Below, piece by piece: positions 35,719 through 44,407 of a stretch of DNA of 47,334 nucleotides. Location of the stretch: the NCBI GenBank assembly GCA_012960465.1, contig DUBF01000231.1, positions 593 through 47,926 on the forward strand, read 5' to 3'. The notes below the pieces were generated by a model that was not told the DNA's origin, made no database searches, and was given only the letters and a program-made list of their open reading frames with translations. Each line of letters opens with the position of its first letter. The stretch's first letter is position 1. The stretch is from Rhodospirillales bacterium. GTDB lineage: Bacteria > Pseudomonadota > Alphaproteobacteria > Rhodospirillales > UBA2165. The position numbers and the translations under genes were made by a program.

Positions 35719-36723
35719 TTAATTTCCGATGCGATCTGCTAGCAAACCAACCGCGATGGCAAAAAAGGTCGAACGATTCCACTTTAATGTAACGTTATAA
35801 TTACTATAAACTATAAAGGGTTGGCCCAGTTCTTCTGTTTTTTTATTCATAGCAATTACAATTGATGCTTGAAGGTTTCTTTGCGGTAAATCACCTCCAT
35901 CTATACGTCTAACACCAAGTTTTTGCCATTCTTCGTTTGGTTTCTTTTCTTTTTTTGTAACAAGGGAGCGATCAAAGTTTTTTGGTAATTTAATTGCTCG
36001 TCCCCAGGTCTGATCTGATTTCCAGCCAGATTTTGAGAGATAGTTTGCTGCAGAGGCAAAGGCATCACCTTTATTATTCCAGATATCCCTTTTGCCATCG
36101 CCGTCATAATCTACGGCAAAATTTTCAAAACTAGAGGGCATGAACTGAAAATTACCCATAGCACCTGCCCAGGATCCCTTCATTTGATCATGACTGATAT
36201 GACCCTGATTTAGAATCCGTAGAGCTCGAAAAAGTTCACCCCTGAAAAATTTGCTTCGGCGCCCATCGAACGCGAGTGTTGCCAATGAATGAATTACTGA
36301 AAAGCCCCCAAAATGTCTCCCAAAGCTTGTTTCCACGCCCCAAAAAGCCATAATGAAGCGAGGTTGCACACCATATTTTTTAGCAATTTTATCCAATAAC
36401 TTTTTATTCTCGAGATACTTTTCTTTGCCACGTTTAACGCGTGAATTCGGGATAACTTTACTTAAATACTTTGAAAAGGTCAGAGTAAATTCTGGTTGTC
36501 TTCTATCCAATTCAATGATCCTGGCAATTGGTTTAAAACCTTTAAATGCTTTTTCGAAGGTATCTTTTCTAATACCTTTACCCAGCGCTTCTACTCGAAG
36601 CTCTTGCAACCAAGTATCTATATTTTCTTTTGCCGTGACCTTGTATGGGCTTAAAATAAGAATAATAAGTGCCAATGAAACTAACGTTATCTTAGCATAA
36701 ATTCCTGGATTACTAAGGGGCAT
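35719..36723 (-). CDS. Lytic murein transglycosylase (MltB family)
   Basis: About 334 residues with a signal peptide (ITLVSLALIILILSPYKVTA). The MltB fold shows FWGVETSFGRHFGGF with the catalytic glutamate, then LATLAFDGRR, SWAGAMGNFQFMPSSFENFAVDYDGDGKRD. It cleaves glycan strands in the periplasm. The frame opens at 36762, but AAGGAA is correctly spaced before the ATG at 36723, and this start avoids overlap with ydcF. Spacing to ydcF is 16 bp. Confidence 0.93.
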   Translation of the reverse strand: MPLSNPGIYAKITLVSLALIILILSPYKVTAKENIDTWLQELRVEALGKGIRKDTFEKAFKGFKPIARIIELDRRQPEFTLTFSKYLSKVIPNSRVKRGKEKYLENKKLLDKIAKKYGVQPRFIMAFWGVETSFGRHFGGFSVIHSLATLAFDGRRSKFFRGELFRALRILNQGHISHDQMKGSWAGAMGNFQFMPSSFENFAVDYDGDGKRDIWNNKGDAFASAANYLSKSGWKSDQTWGRAIKLPKNFDRSLVTKKEKKPNEEWQKLGVRRIDGGDLPQRNLQASIVIAMNKKTEELGQPFIVYSNYNVTLKWNRSTFFAIAVGLLADRIGN

Positions 36724-36739
36724 AATAATTTCCTTAAAT

Positions 36740-37531
36740 TTAAGGTTTTGGATAAAGCTCACTTGTACGACCAGATAACCAATAAAATGTTAACCCAATA
36801 CATTCATGTATAGCGAATGAAAATGACGCTAAGCCAGATATAAGGTTAAATCCAAGTTTAAATTCTGATTTGGATGGTGTTCTATAATCTACTGGATACG
36901 CTAATATATTCCATCGATGTTTTCGAAAGGTAGCCATTGCTCGCGGCATATGAAATGCGGAGGTAATAACGATCCAACGCTGGTTTATTTTTGGTTTTAC
37001 CAAATCCTTTATAAATGAAGCATTTTCTGAAGTATTCCGCGACTGGTTTTCAAAAATGACACGTTCAAGATTCATGTCCAAGGTTTCTAATAGTGGATAT
37101 ACAAAATCTGCCTCCTTAAGTTCTTGCTGCCCAAGAATTCCGGACCCGCCCGAGTAAACCAATTTTGCTTTAGGATAAATTTTGGCAAGCTTTGCAAACT
37201 CCGTTATTCTTTCAACTGCACTATTGATCGAGATTTGCTCTCGATCTTGTGTTAAGTGCTGATCTACAACGCCGCCAAGAACAATAATTCCTTCAATATT
37301 TTTAGGTAAAGAAGTAAACGCGGGAAAACGATTTTCGAGATGATTAACAATAGTCTTGCCAATTGGTAATATAGATATAGAAGCTGCAAAAATAGCAGTA
37401 AAAGTTATAAGAATTCTGAGTGTGTTAAACCATTTTATCCAAGCTAGGAAACATGCTAAACAGATAATAATCAATAAGATATTACCGGGATCAGCCAAGA
37501 GCCAGAGTATTTTTGATGCATAAAAAAACAT
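36740..37531 (-). CDS. YdcF/ElyC family (DUF218) membrane protein
   Basis: A 263-residue protein. Two N-terminal membrane helices (about 10–30 and 37–57) precede a DUF218 domain: IEGIIVLGGVVDQ, LVYSGGSG, IFENQSRNTSENASF and WIVITSAFHMPRAMATF. ElyC is needed for envelope integrity and peptidoglycan assembly at low temperature; neighbours mltB and rlpA agree with a cell-wall role. The reaction is unknown. Confidence 0.9.
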   Translation of the reverse strand: MFFYASKILWLLADPGNILLIIICLACFLAWIKWFNTLRILITFTAIFAASISILPIGKTIVNHLENRFPAFTSLPKNIEGIIVLGGVVDQHLTQDREQISINSAVERITEFAKLAKIYPKAKLVYSGGSGILGQQELKEADFVYPLLETLDMNLERVIFENQSRNTSENASFIKDLVKPKINQRWIVITSAFHMPRAMATFRKHRWNILAYPVDYRTPSKSEFKLGFNLISGLASFSFAIHECIGLTFYWLSGRTSELYPKP

Positions 37532-37605
37532 TATTTGGTGATACCCCTCTTCGTATTTAAGAGCAACCCTTGTTCAATTTTGTTGTGGATCATTGCTTTC
37601 TGCGA

Positions 37606-37631
37606 ATAATAGGTATTTTAAATACTATTAT
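37606..37631. promoter_or_regulatory. Near-palindrome in the ydcF–dehydratase intergenic region
   Basis: ATAATAGGTATTT at 37606–37618 is mirrored by AAATACTATTAT at 37620–37631 with one unpaired base. It lies between divergent genes, about 100 bp from each, where a shared operator would be expected. It is AT-rich, so chance is possible. Confidence 0.35.
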
Positions 37632-37728
37632 AATTCTTATGGCTTTATAGGTTGCAAATTCGTCGGGTGACGGCAATAAGTTGAATAAAGTTATTTAACC
37701 GGTAACAGGCCAAATAGGATTAAGAGCT

Positions 37729-37784
37729 ATGCAAAAAAAAAACTGAAAGATCTACGATCCCAACGTTGGTATGAACCAAATAAT
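37729..37784 (+). other. Likely displaced N-terminus of the dehydratase, broken at an A10 run
   Basis: The frame of the gene at 37785 is open upstream and encodes LKDLRSQRWYEPNN, which resembles the N-terminus of pentonate dehydratases (LRSQEWY). No start codon exists in that frame between the upstream stop at 37686 and 37785. An ATG at 37729 lies one base out of frame, separated by a run of ten A residues (37733–37742). One more A would join them as MQKKKLKDLRSQRWY. Confidence 0.65.
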
Positions 37785-39452
37785 ATGCGGGGCGTTAGTT
37801 CCCGTGCTCGCTCCCGCCAAATGGGGTTTGGTCCCGAAGATATAAATAATAAGCCACGTATCGGAATTATAAACACATGGAGTGACATGAACACCTGTCA
37901 CTCACATTTTAGAAATCGTGTAGAAGAGATTAAACGCGGAGTATATCAGTCTGGGGGTTTTCCTATTGAGCTGCCGGCTATGTCTCTTGGTGAAATATTA
38001 GTAAAACCCTCCACAATGCTTTACAGAAATTTTCTCGCTATGGAGGCTGAGGAATTGATGCGTTGTCATCCTATAGATGGGGTCGTTTTAATGGGTGGAT
38101 GTGATAAAACAACTCCAGCGCTTTTAATGGCCGCACTTTCAATGAATATCCCAGCAATATATATGCCGGCTGGTCCAATGTTACGAGGGTATTTTGCTGG
38201 AGAGACGCTTGGAAGTGGTACTGATGTTTTGCGCTATTGGGCGGATCATAGGGCGGGAATTATTGACGATGAAAAGCTTGAAAATGTTGTTGGGGGAATG
38301 TCCCGTTCTGCAGGAACTTGCATGGTAATGGGAACAGCTGCAACAATGATGGCTATCTCAGAAACTCTTGGTATGACTTTGCCCGGTGCATCGTCAATTC
38401 CGGCTGTTGACTCAGCTCATGCGTTGATGGCATCAGCGTGTGGAAGGCGTATTGTTGATATGGTTTGGGAAGATTTGAAGCCCAGAGATATTATGACAGA
38501 ATCTGCTTTTGATAATGCTACGATCGTAGATATGGCTATGGGGGGATCAACAAATGCGATGATTCACTTAATCGCAATAGCTGGTCGCGCGGGCATCAAA
38601 CTAGATTTAGAGCGTTTTGATAGAATTTCGAAAAAGACCCCTGTGTTAGCTAATATAAAGCCATCTGGTGAATTTTTAATGGAAGATTTTTATTATGCAG
38701 GAGGAATTAGGGCTTTAATGAACTGTCTTGGTGGTCATCTTGATCTATCACAAATTAATGTCACAGGTGGTACACTTGGAGAATCTGTCATGGATCAGCC
38801 AGTTTATAGAAAAGACGTAATCAAGTCTTTAGATGATCCACTCTATCCCCAAGGAGGTACTGCTATTTTACGCGGAAATTTATCGCCTAACGGCTGTGTT
38901 ATAAAACAAACAGCCGCTGATCCGAAGTTTCATCGGCATGCCGGTAAAGCTGTTGTTTTTAAAGATTATGCTGATCTTAATCTTCGGATAGACGATCCAA
39001 ATTTGGATGTCGATGAAAACTCAGTTCTAGTTTTACAAAATGCAGGCCCTATTGGTGCCCCTGGCATGCCAGAATGGGGTATGTTGCCTATTCCAAAAAA
39101 ACTTTTGGAGAAGGGTGTACGTGATATGGTAAGAATTTCCGACTGCAGGATGAGTGGAACTGCATACGGTACTTGTGTGTTGCATGTAGCTCCAGAAGCG
39201 GCAGTTGGTGGGCCGCTTGGTCTAGTTAAAAACGGTGATATAATTGAGATCGATATCCCAGCACGTAGAATTCATCTTGATGTTTCAGATAATGAACTTG
39301 ACCAACGCCGGCTACTCTGGAAACCTCCAATTTATCCTGCAACACGAGGGTATACAGCTCTCTACGCAAAACACGTTACTCAAGCTAATGAAGGTGCTGA
39401 TTTCGATTTTCTCCATTACGGGGATGAAACGCCTGAGCCCTTAATATTTTAA
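37785..39452 (+). CDS. IlvD/Edd-family dehydratase (L-arabinonate dehydratase-like)
   Basis: A 555-residue iron–sulfur dehydratase. Cluster cysteines lie in LMGGCDKTTPALLMA and SAGTCMVMGTAATMM; other motifs are MGGSTNAMIHL, GGTAILRGNLSPNGCVIK and DCRMSGTAYGTCVLHVAPEA. The overall pattern fits sugar-acid dehydratases (pentonate or hexonate) more than IlvD itself, removing water to give a 2-keto-3-deoxy acid. The neighbouring DMT transporter is compatible with sugar-acid uptake or export. The annotated ATG is probably internal; see the A10 entry. Confidence 0.9.
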   Translation: MRGVSSRARSRQMGFGPEDINNKPRIGIINTWSDMNTCHSHFRNRVEEIKRGVYQSGGFPIELPAMSLGEILVKPSTMLYRNFLAMEAEELMRCHPIDGVVLMGGCDKTTPALLMAALSMNIPAIYMPAGPMLRGYFAGETLGSGTDVLRYWADHRAGIIDDEKLENVVGGMSRSAGTCMVMGTAATMMAISETLGMTLPGASSIPAVDSAHALMASACGRRIVDMVWEDLKPRDIMTESAFDNATIVDMAMGGSTNAMIHLIAIAGRAGIKLDLERFDRISKKTPVLANIKPSGEFLMEDFYYAGGIRALMNCLGGHLDLSQINVTGGTLGESVMDQPVYRKDVIKSLDDPLYPQGGTAILRGNLSPNGCVIKQTAADPKFHRHAGKAVVFKDYADLNLRIDDPNLDVDENSVLVLQNAGPIGAPGMPEWGMLPIPKKLLEKGVRDMVRISDCRMSGTAYGTCVLHVAPEAAVGGPLGLVKNGDIIEIDIPARRIHLDVSDNELDQRRLLWKPPIYPATRGYTALYAKHVTQANEGADFDFLHYGDETPEPLIF

Positions 39453-39478
39453 TATTAGATAATTAATAACAGGGTAGA

Positions 39479-40480
39479 TTAGGGCCAGCGCCAATCTGCT
39501 AACAAAACCATAAATTCGGGTAAATTAAAATAAGTTAAAATAAAATTTGTACTAACCGAGAGCGCTATAGCACCAAGTAAAGATGAAAAAATTCCGAGTA
39601 AAACCCATACACCAAATGGTTCATGCTCCCTATTAAATATCCATGCAAAGATGACCTGAAAAATTGTTGTTGTTTGCTGAATTGGTGTTACGACACTAAC
39701 AGGTGCTACAGCTAGTGCCATATACCTTAGCATTTGAGCTATGGCTATCAGGACAGCCGAAAAAGAAAACCAACGTATTGAGGTAATTGACATTGCAAGC
39801 ACATGTCGCATTCTAGATGGTTGCAATATTATAAGTAGTATCACAAAGGCAGCAGCACTATAGGAGACGACACCACCAGCTATGGCAGCAGTTAGATTTA
39901 AATCACCAATGGCTGCTCGAACGAAAACTGGGCTCACTCCGAAGCCCAATGCCGATCCTATACCAAAAATAATACCTTCTGTGTAATTTGGCACAAACTT
40001 TATACGAGATAATGTTTTTTCAGCATTTTGCCGTTCCATTTTCCCTGTAAAGTTTTTGTGATCACGCATCATAATTAAAGGGCCCAACAAAACTAAAATA
40101 ATTCCACATATACGCAGTGGTGTCAGGGTTTCCCCTAAAAATAAAATTGCTAAGGCCAGTGATAGAATAACGCTGAATTGTTGAAGAGGACGAACTAAAA
40201 TACCTCCCATAGCTTTTGTCGCCCGATAATTACAATAACGTCCAAATGCAAAATGAATGGCACCACCTAAGGCTAGTAAAATATAACTTTTAGTTGAAAA
40301 CTCCCAAATTTGAGCAAAAGATCCCACGACAATCGAAATAATTAAAAAAAATGGGAGACCTAACCCGAGAGATATTGACATGCCTTGTATTACGCTACCG
40401 GTGAGTACTCCTCGTCGTATCGTGGCGGCATTCATCCCAAATGTTGCCGCAGATGTTAACGACAAAATTGTGCCTAACAA
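39479..40480 (-). CDS. EamA-type drug/metabolite transporter (DMT superfamily)
   Basis: A 333-residue membrane protein with about ten helices in two EamA repeats, separated by a basic cytoplasmic loop (MMRDHKNFTGKMERQNAEK, about residues 135–155). The second repeat ends the first helix bundle with GSALGFGVSPVFVRA and includes VAPVSVVTPIQQTTTIFQVIFAW. It starts with TTG. The direction and substrate are unknown. It is convergent with the dehydratase gene, 26 bp away, and lies 34 bp downstream of the GST gene on the same strand. Confidence 0.88.
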   Translation of the reverse strand: MLGTILSLTSAATFGMNAATIRRGVLTGSVIQGMSISLGLGLPFFLIISIVVGSFAQIWEFSTKSYILLALGGAIHFAFGRYCNYRATKAMGGILVRPLQQFSVILSLALAILFLGETLTPLRICGIILVLLGPLIMMRDHKNFTGKMERQNAEKTLSRIKFVPNYTEGIIFGIGSALGFGVSPVFVRAAIGDLNLTAAIAGGVVSYSAAAFVILLIILQPSRMRHVLAMSITSIRWFSFSAVLIAIAQMLRYMALAVAPVSVVTPIQQTTTIFQVIFAWIFNREHEPFGVWVLLGIFSSLLGAIALSVSTNFILTYFNLPEFMVLLADWRWP

Positions 40481-40514
40481 ATCAAATCCCTATAATTTAA
40501 ATGTTAAATCCGCT

Positions 40515-41138
40515 TTATTCGTAAGGGCCCCAGGCTCGATCGACTGCAGGTCTTTTCTCTATTGAATCATGCCAACGCTTTAAATGCGGATAATCGTTAA
40601 AACCGATCCATTTTTTATCACCATAAATGTGAACATCAGCAAACATTGATATATCGGCAACTGAAAAATGATCAGCCATATACTCGTTAGATGCTAGATG
40701 CTCATCGAGACATCCAAACATATCGCGCATTACGTTATCATAATGTTTTTTGCCCGGAGGAATATCCTCTGGCGAGCGTATCATAAAGAATCCATATTGT
40801 TGAGCCAATGTGGTGAATTGTGCAGAACCAAAAAATAACCATTGATCGACTTTTAATTGGTTTAAAGGATCTGTCGGATATAATTTGTCTAACATCTTAG
40901 AGCCAATATATTTCAAGATAGCTCCTGATTCACATAATGAAATTTTTTTGCCTTCTGGACCATTATGGTCAACAATCGCGGGTATCTTGTGGTGGGGACT
41001 AATTTTTAAATATTCTGAGTTGAATTGTTCTTTTTTTACTATATTTACCGGCTTTATAGCATATTCGAGGCCACTTTCCTCCATCATATGTCTTGCCTTA
41101 TACCCGTTGTCCGTGATCCAGAAATATAAATCTATCAT
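40515..41138 (-). CDS. Glutathione S-transferase family protein
   Basis: A 207-residue GST. The thioredoxin-like N-terminal half has ISPHHKIPAIVDH with the cis-proline and SLCESGAILKYIG with the E-S pair that holds glutathione. The C-terminal half has the helical FSVADISMFADVHIY with its capping box. The pattern is near the YfcG/YghU (Nu) or Ure2-like group. AGGAG precedes the ATG. It is divergent from the ring-hydroxylating oxygenase genes, 287 bp apart, which suggests joint control. Confidence 0.9.
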   Translation of the reverse strand: MIDLYFWITDNGYKARHMMEESGLEYAIKPVNIVKKEQFNSEYLKISPHHKIPAIVDHNGPEGKKISLCESGAILKYIGSKMLDKLYPTDPLNQLKVDQWLFFGSAQFTTLAQQYGFFMIRSPEDIPPGKKHYDNVMRDMFGCLDEHLASNEYMADHFSVADISMFADVHIYGDKKWIGFNDYPHLKRWHDSIEKRPAVDRAWGPYE

Positions 41139-41162
41139 TACTACTCCTAAGTTTATGATCCG

Positions 41163-41206
41163 TATTCAAGTTTTGAATATTTCTAAGGCCTAATCAACCA
41201 ATTAGG
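41163..41206. promoter_or_regulatory. Two dyads in the GST/oxygenase divergent promoter region
   Basis: TATTCAA-GTT-TTGAATA (41163–41179) and CCTAAT-N6-ATTAGG (41189–41206) are exact dyads whose centres are about 26 bp apart. They lie 25–68 bp upstream of the GST start. A third pair, AAAACTAC (41289–41296) with GTAGTTTT (41337–41344), lies nearer the oxygenase. All fit operators of a dimeric regulator; none is proven. Confidence 0.45.
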
Positions 41207-41425
41207 TCATAAACTGGTAATAAAGATTTGATTTTACTTTAAAAAATAACGTAATAGAAAGTTATGATAGCGGAGAACATTAAATTACAAAACTACTTTT
41301 TAATTTAAAACCCTGTAAAAAACTTTGTAGTTTTAGACTAATGCCTTCTAATTAGGGCTAGCACGGTTCTTTAAAATTTGAGACACTCCAAAAAAATTAA
41401 TTACAATTTAACTGGAGTAGAACTT

Positions 41426-42751
41426 ATGCCATATGATCAGGACTTCGACCTCAGTACACTAGTGGAAGATGATCGCGTCCATAAAGCTTGTTATGCTGAT
41501 GAAGCTGTTTATGAAAAAGAATTAGAAAATATTTTTTATAAATCATGGATTTATATCGGTCATGAGAGCCAGGTTCTGAATGCGGGTGACTATTGGACAA
41601 CCTGGGTAGGCAAGGAACGTATGATCTTATGCCGTGACGATAAGGGTGGCGTTCATGTGCTCTATAATAGATGCCCGCATCATGGCGCGTTAATCTGTAA
41701 TAATCATACAGGTAATTCTGGAAATAAACATGCGTTTCGCTGCCCCTATCATGCGTGGCAATTTAATATGGATGGAAGTCTACGTAATCTTCCCATGAAA
41801 GATGGTTACGAGGGTATTATCGATCTTACAGATCCTCAATTGCAAATGAAACGTGCAGAAAGACAAAGTACATACCGAGGTTTTGTTTTTGCCAGCTTAT
41901 GTAAGGATGGTCCTGACCTGGAGACGTGGCTGGGTGCCGGTGGCAAGTCAGCTTTTGACGATATTTGCAATAGATCTCCTGACGGTGAATGTGAAATTGT
42001 GGCTAACTGTTTCAGAATAATTCAGCATTCAAATTGGAAAACATTTCTGGAAAATCAACTGGATGCCGTACACCCATCTATTACCCATCATTCAACTGGT
42101 GATGCTGCCTCACAAATGCAAAAGGTTTACACTAAAGAAACTGGCGAGGACCCACCAATGGGGTATCAATTTCTAGCTGACTTTGCCCTTCCCTATGAGG
42201 TTTGGGACAGCTTAGACACGATTGGCCATCCTTTTGGCCACACCCAGTTAGCTGGTTATATGGGGCTTCGTCCTCGCGACCCAGTGACCCTCGCCCATGA
42301 AAAAGTTTTGACTGAAGCATATGGCAAAAAGCGAATGGATGAAATTTTATCAACGAATATTCATCATGTCCTTGTTTACCCATGTTTGTCAGTTCAGCCA
42401 CCACTACAACAGTTGCGTGCAGTTCGTCCTTTAGCTGCTAATAAGACGCTTACTGAGATCTGGCACTTTAAGTTAAAAGGAGCCCCCGAGGGAATATATG
42501 AACGCTCCCTCGCCTATTATTATCTCGTAAATTCACCATCAACTATGGTTAACGCAGATGATTTAAATAATTTTCGCGCGGTTCAAGATGGTCTTTCACT
42601 TACAGGAGGTGGAGATTGGGTTAGTTTACATCGTAACGCTGGGCAGGACACTGTTGAAAACGGAATTACAACCTCTATTACCGGGATGAGCGAACAGCCC
42701 ATGCGAAATATGTTTGCTGCTTGGAAAGAATATATGAGCACTGGAGCTTAA
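41426..42751 (+). CDS. Rieske ring-hydroxylating dioxygenase, alpha (large) subunit
   Basis: About 441 residues. The N-terminal Rieske domain has CPHHGALICNN (C-x-H) and CPYHAWQFN (C-x2-H), around residues 77–107. The catalytic domain has NWKTFLENQLDAVHPSITHHS, with D and two H residues matching the mononuclear iron site. The alpha subunit hydroxylates an aromatic ring with O2; the beta subunit follows. The closest recalled groups are benzoate- and cumate-type dioxygenases, but the substrate cannot be told. The frame opens at 41378; the ATG at 41426 follows TGGAG and begins MPYDQDFD, so I use it. Confidence 0.92.
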   Translation: MPYDQDFDLSTLVEDDRVHKACYADEAVYEKELENIFYKSWIYIGHESQVLNAGDYWTTWVGKERMILCRDDKGGVHVLYNRCPHHGALICNNHTGNSGNKHAFRCPYHAWQFNMDGSLRNLPMKDGYEGIIDLTDPQLQMKRAERQSTYRGFVFASLCKDGPDLETWLGAGGKSAFDDICNRSPDGECEIVANCFRIIQHSNWKTFLENQLDAVHPSITHHSTGDAASQMQKVYTKETGEDPPMGYQFLADFALPYEVWDSLDTIGHPFGHTQLAGYMGLRPRDPVTLAHEKVLTEAYGKKRMDEILSTNIHHVLVYPCLSVQPPLQQLRAVRPLAANKTLTEIWHFKLKGAPEGIYERSLAYYYLVNSPSTMVNADDLNNFRAVQDGLSLTGGGDWVSLHRNAGQDTVENGITTSITGMSEQPMRNMFAAWKEYMSTGA

Positions 42752-42752
42752 G

Positions 42753-43262
42753 ATGCCGAAAAATAAGACATTAAATTTTTCTGTCGAAGTACAACAAAAT
42801 GTTGAGCAGTTTCTTTATAAGCAGGCAGATATTCTTGATGAACGTAATTGGGAAGCTTGGCTTGAATTATTTACAAATGATGGCAAATACTGGATGCCCG
42901 CTCACCCTGAGCAGAAAACTGGTGATGGGCTGCCTAATATTTTTTATGAAGATCGTTATCTCATGGACATGCGTATCCGCCGCGTTGAACATCCGTATGC
43001 TCATTCTCAAAAGGCTGGCCATCGTACGAGCCATGTAGTTTCAAATGTTATGATTGAGAGTGAGGATAAGAAAAACGGCAATTTGGTGTGTTCTTCGCGG
43101 TTTCATATGATCGAGTATCGGCTCGAAAAACAGAGATACTTTGGTGGCAAATACACCCATAGTCTAGAGAGAATTGATAATTCCTATCGGATCAAACTTC
43201 AGCGTGTTGACATCGCTAATGTTGAGGGTCCTTTCGACTATGTGATGCAGGTTTGGCTTTAG
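42753..43262 (+). CDS. Ring-hydroxylating dioxygenase, beta (small) subunit
   Basis: A 169-residue SnoaL-like (NTF2 fold) subunit. It shows VEQFLYKQADILDERNWEAWLELFTNDGKYWMPA, DMRIRRVEHPYAHSQ, and RTSHVVSNVMI, the standard pattern for these small subunits, which form the α3β3 core. It starts one base after the alpha stop codon, so translation is probably coupled. No ferredoxin or reductase follows; an FAH-family gene is convergent 64 bp away. Confidence 0.92.
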   Translation: MPKNKTLNFSVEVQQNVEQFLYKQADILDERNWEAWLELFTNDGKYWMPAHPEQKTGDGLPNIFYEDRYLMDMRIRRVEHPYAHSQKAGHRTSHVVSNVMIESEDKKNGNLVCSSRFHMIEYRLEKQRYFGGKYTHSLERIDNSYRIKLQRVDIANVEGPFDYVMQVWL

Positions 43263-43326
43263 AATTACATAAAAATAAAAAGAGGCCGATAACGTTAGTT
43301 TATTTTAATGGTATTAAAATTTATTA

Positions 43327-44223
43327 CTATTCAACAATATTTTTGATAGTACCAATTGGCTCGATTGTTATCTCTACGACGTCATCCTTTTTTAGAAATA
43401 CTGGGGGTTCAAATCCGATGCCAACGCCAACTGGCGTACCCGTAGCGATGATGTCCGCAGGCTTTAGTGTTATTACGGCTGATATGCACTCAATTAATGT
43501 AGGAATATCAAATATTAAATCAGCCACACTAGCTTTTTGCCGGATCTCTCCATTAACTCTCGTTAATAAGTTAAATGTATTTGGATGCCCTGCCTCATCT
43601 GTCGTCACAATCATTGGGCCCATTGGGCAGTAGCCATCTAGACTTTTACCAATAAACCACTGCTTATGTTGATGTTGCAGAGTACGTGCAGTTACATCAT
43701 TAGCGACGGTATAGCCAAAAACATGGTCAAATGCTTTTGCCTTACTAATACCCCTCCCTTCTGTGCCGATGATTACTGCTAACTCGCCCTCATAATCTGT
43801 TGAATTAGTCCTATCCAAATAAGAGGGGATTGGATCTGTAGGTCCGCTGACGCTCGTTGTCGCTTTGGTAAAAATAATAGGATCATCTGGGATAGCGGTA
43901 GTACCTGCTGTTGCATCAAAACCACTGTCATGAAATTCCTGAGCATGTTCGTGGTAATTTCTTCCAACACAAAAAATATTACGAAGAGGTTCTGGGATGG
44001 GAGCTAACAGTTCGAGATCTTTAAGATTTAACTTTGGTATTTCGCCAGACGAGGTAAATGCTGCTGCCACCCTATTTAGACCATTAGAACCCAGTTTGAT
44101 AAAGTCGTTCATATTATTAGGTATATCAGCTGCCAAAAGTGAAAGGTCTATTACTGACTGTCCTTCGTCGACAACCATACCTATTCTCGGCTCCTTAGAA
44201 TTTATAAAACTAATTAAACGCAT
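43327..44223 (-). CDS. Fumarylacetoacetate hydrolase family protein
   Basis: A 298-residue FAH-fold protein. The FCVGRNYHEHAQEF opening, PIIFTKATTSVSGP, DYEGELAVIIG with metal-binding E-x-E, GYTVANDVTARTLQ and GTPVGVGIGFEPPVFLKKDDVVEI are all present. Members cleave or decarboxylate ring-cleavage products (e.g. 4-oxalocrotonate, fumarylpyruvate, 2-keto-3-deoxy acids), which fits a place beside a ring-hydroxylating oxygenase. GGGAAT precedes the ATG. Confidence 0.92.
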   Translation of the reverse strand: MRLISFINSKEPRIGMVVDEGQSVIDLSLLAADIPNNMNDFIKLGSNGLNRVAAAFTSSGEIPKLNLKDLELLAPIPEPLRNIFCVGRNYHEHAQEFHDSGFDATAGTTAIPDDPIIFTKATTSVSGPTDPIPSYLDRTNSTDYEGELAVIIGTEGRGISKAKAFDHVFGYTVANDVTARTLQHQHKQWFIGKSLDGYCPMGPMIVTTDEAGHPNTFNLLTRVNGEIRQKASVADLIFDIPTLIECISAVITLKPADIIATGTPVGVGIGFEPPVFLKKDDVVEITIEPIGTIKNIVE

Positions 44224-44407
44224 AGATTATTCCCATTTAGACGTTAAAAATTTGGTTCTTTTTGCCTTATGAACTATCATTTAGTCAAACATCACTTCAC
44301 TAGTCTTGGGAAAATTTAATACTTGTATTAACATTTTTTAGAGTGATATTTTCTTAAACTTCTTTCTTTATTTAACAACAGAGCTTTTTGAGTTAAGGAA
44401 TTAAATT

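Noticed and set aside
43253-43633. 126-residue plus-strand ORF over the end of the FAH gene
   Set aside because: It overlaps the FAH coding region in antisense and shows no family motif.
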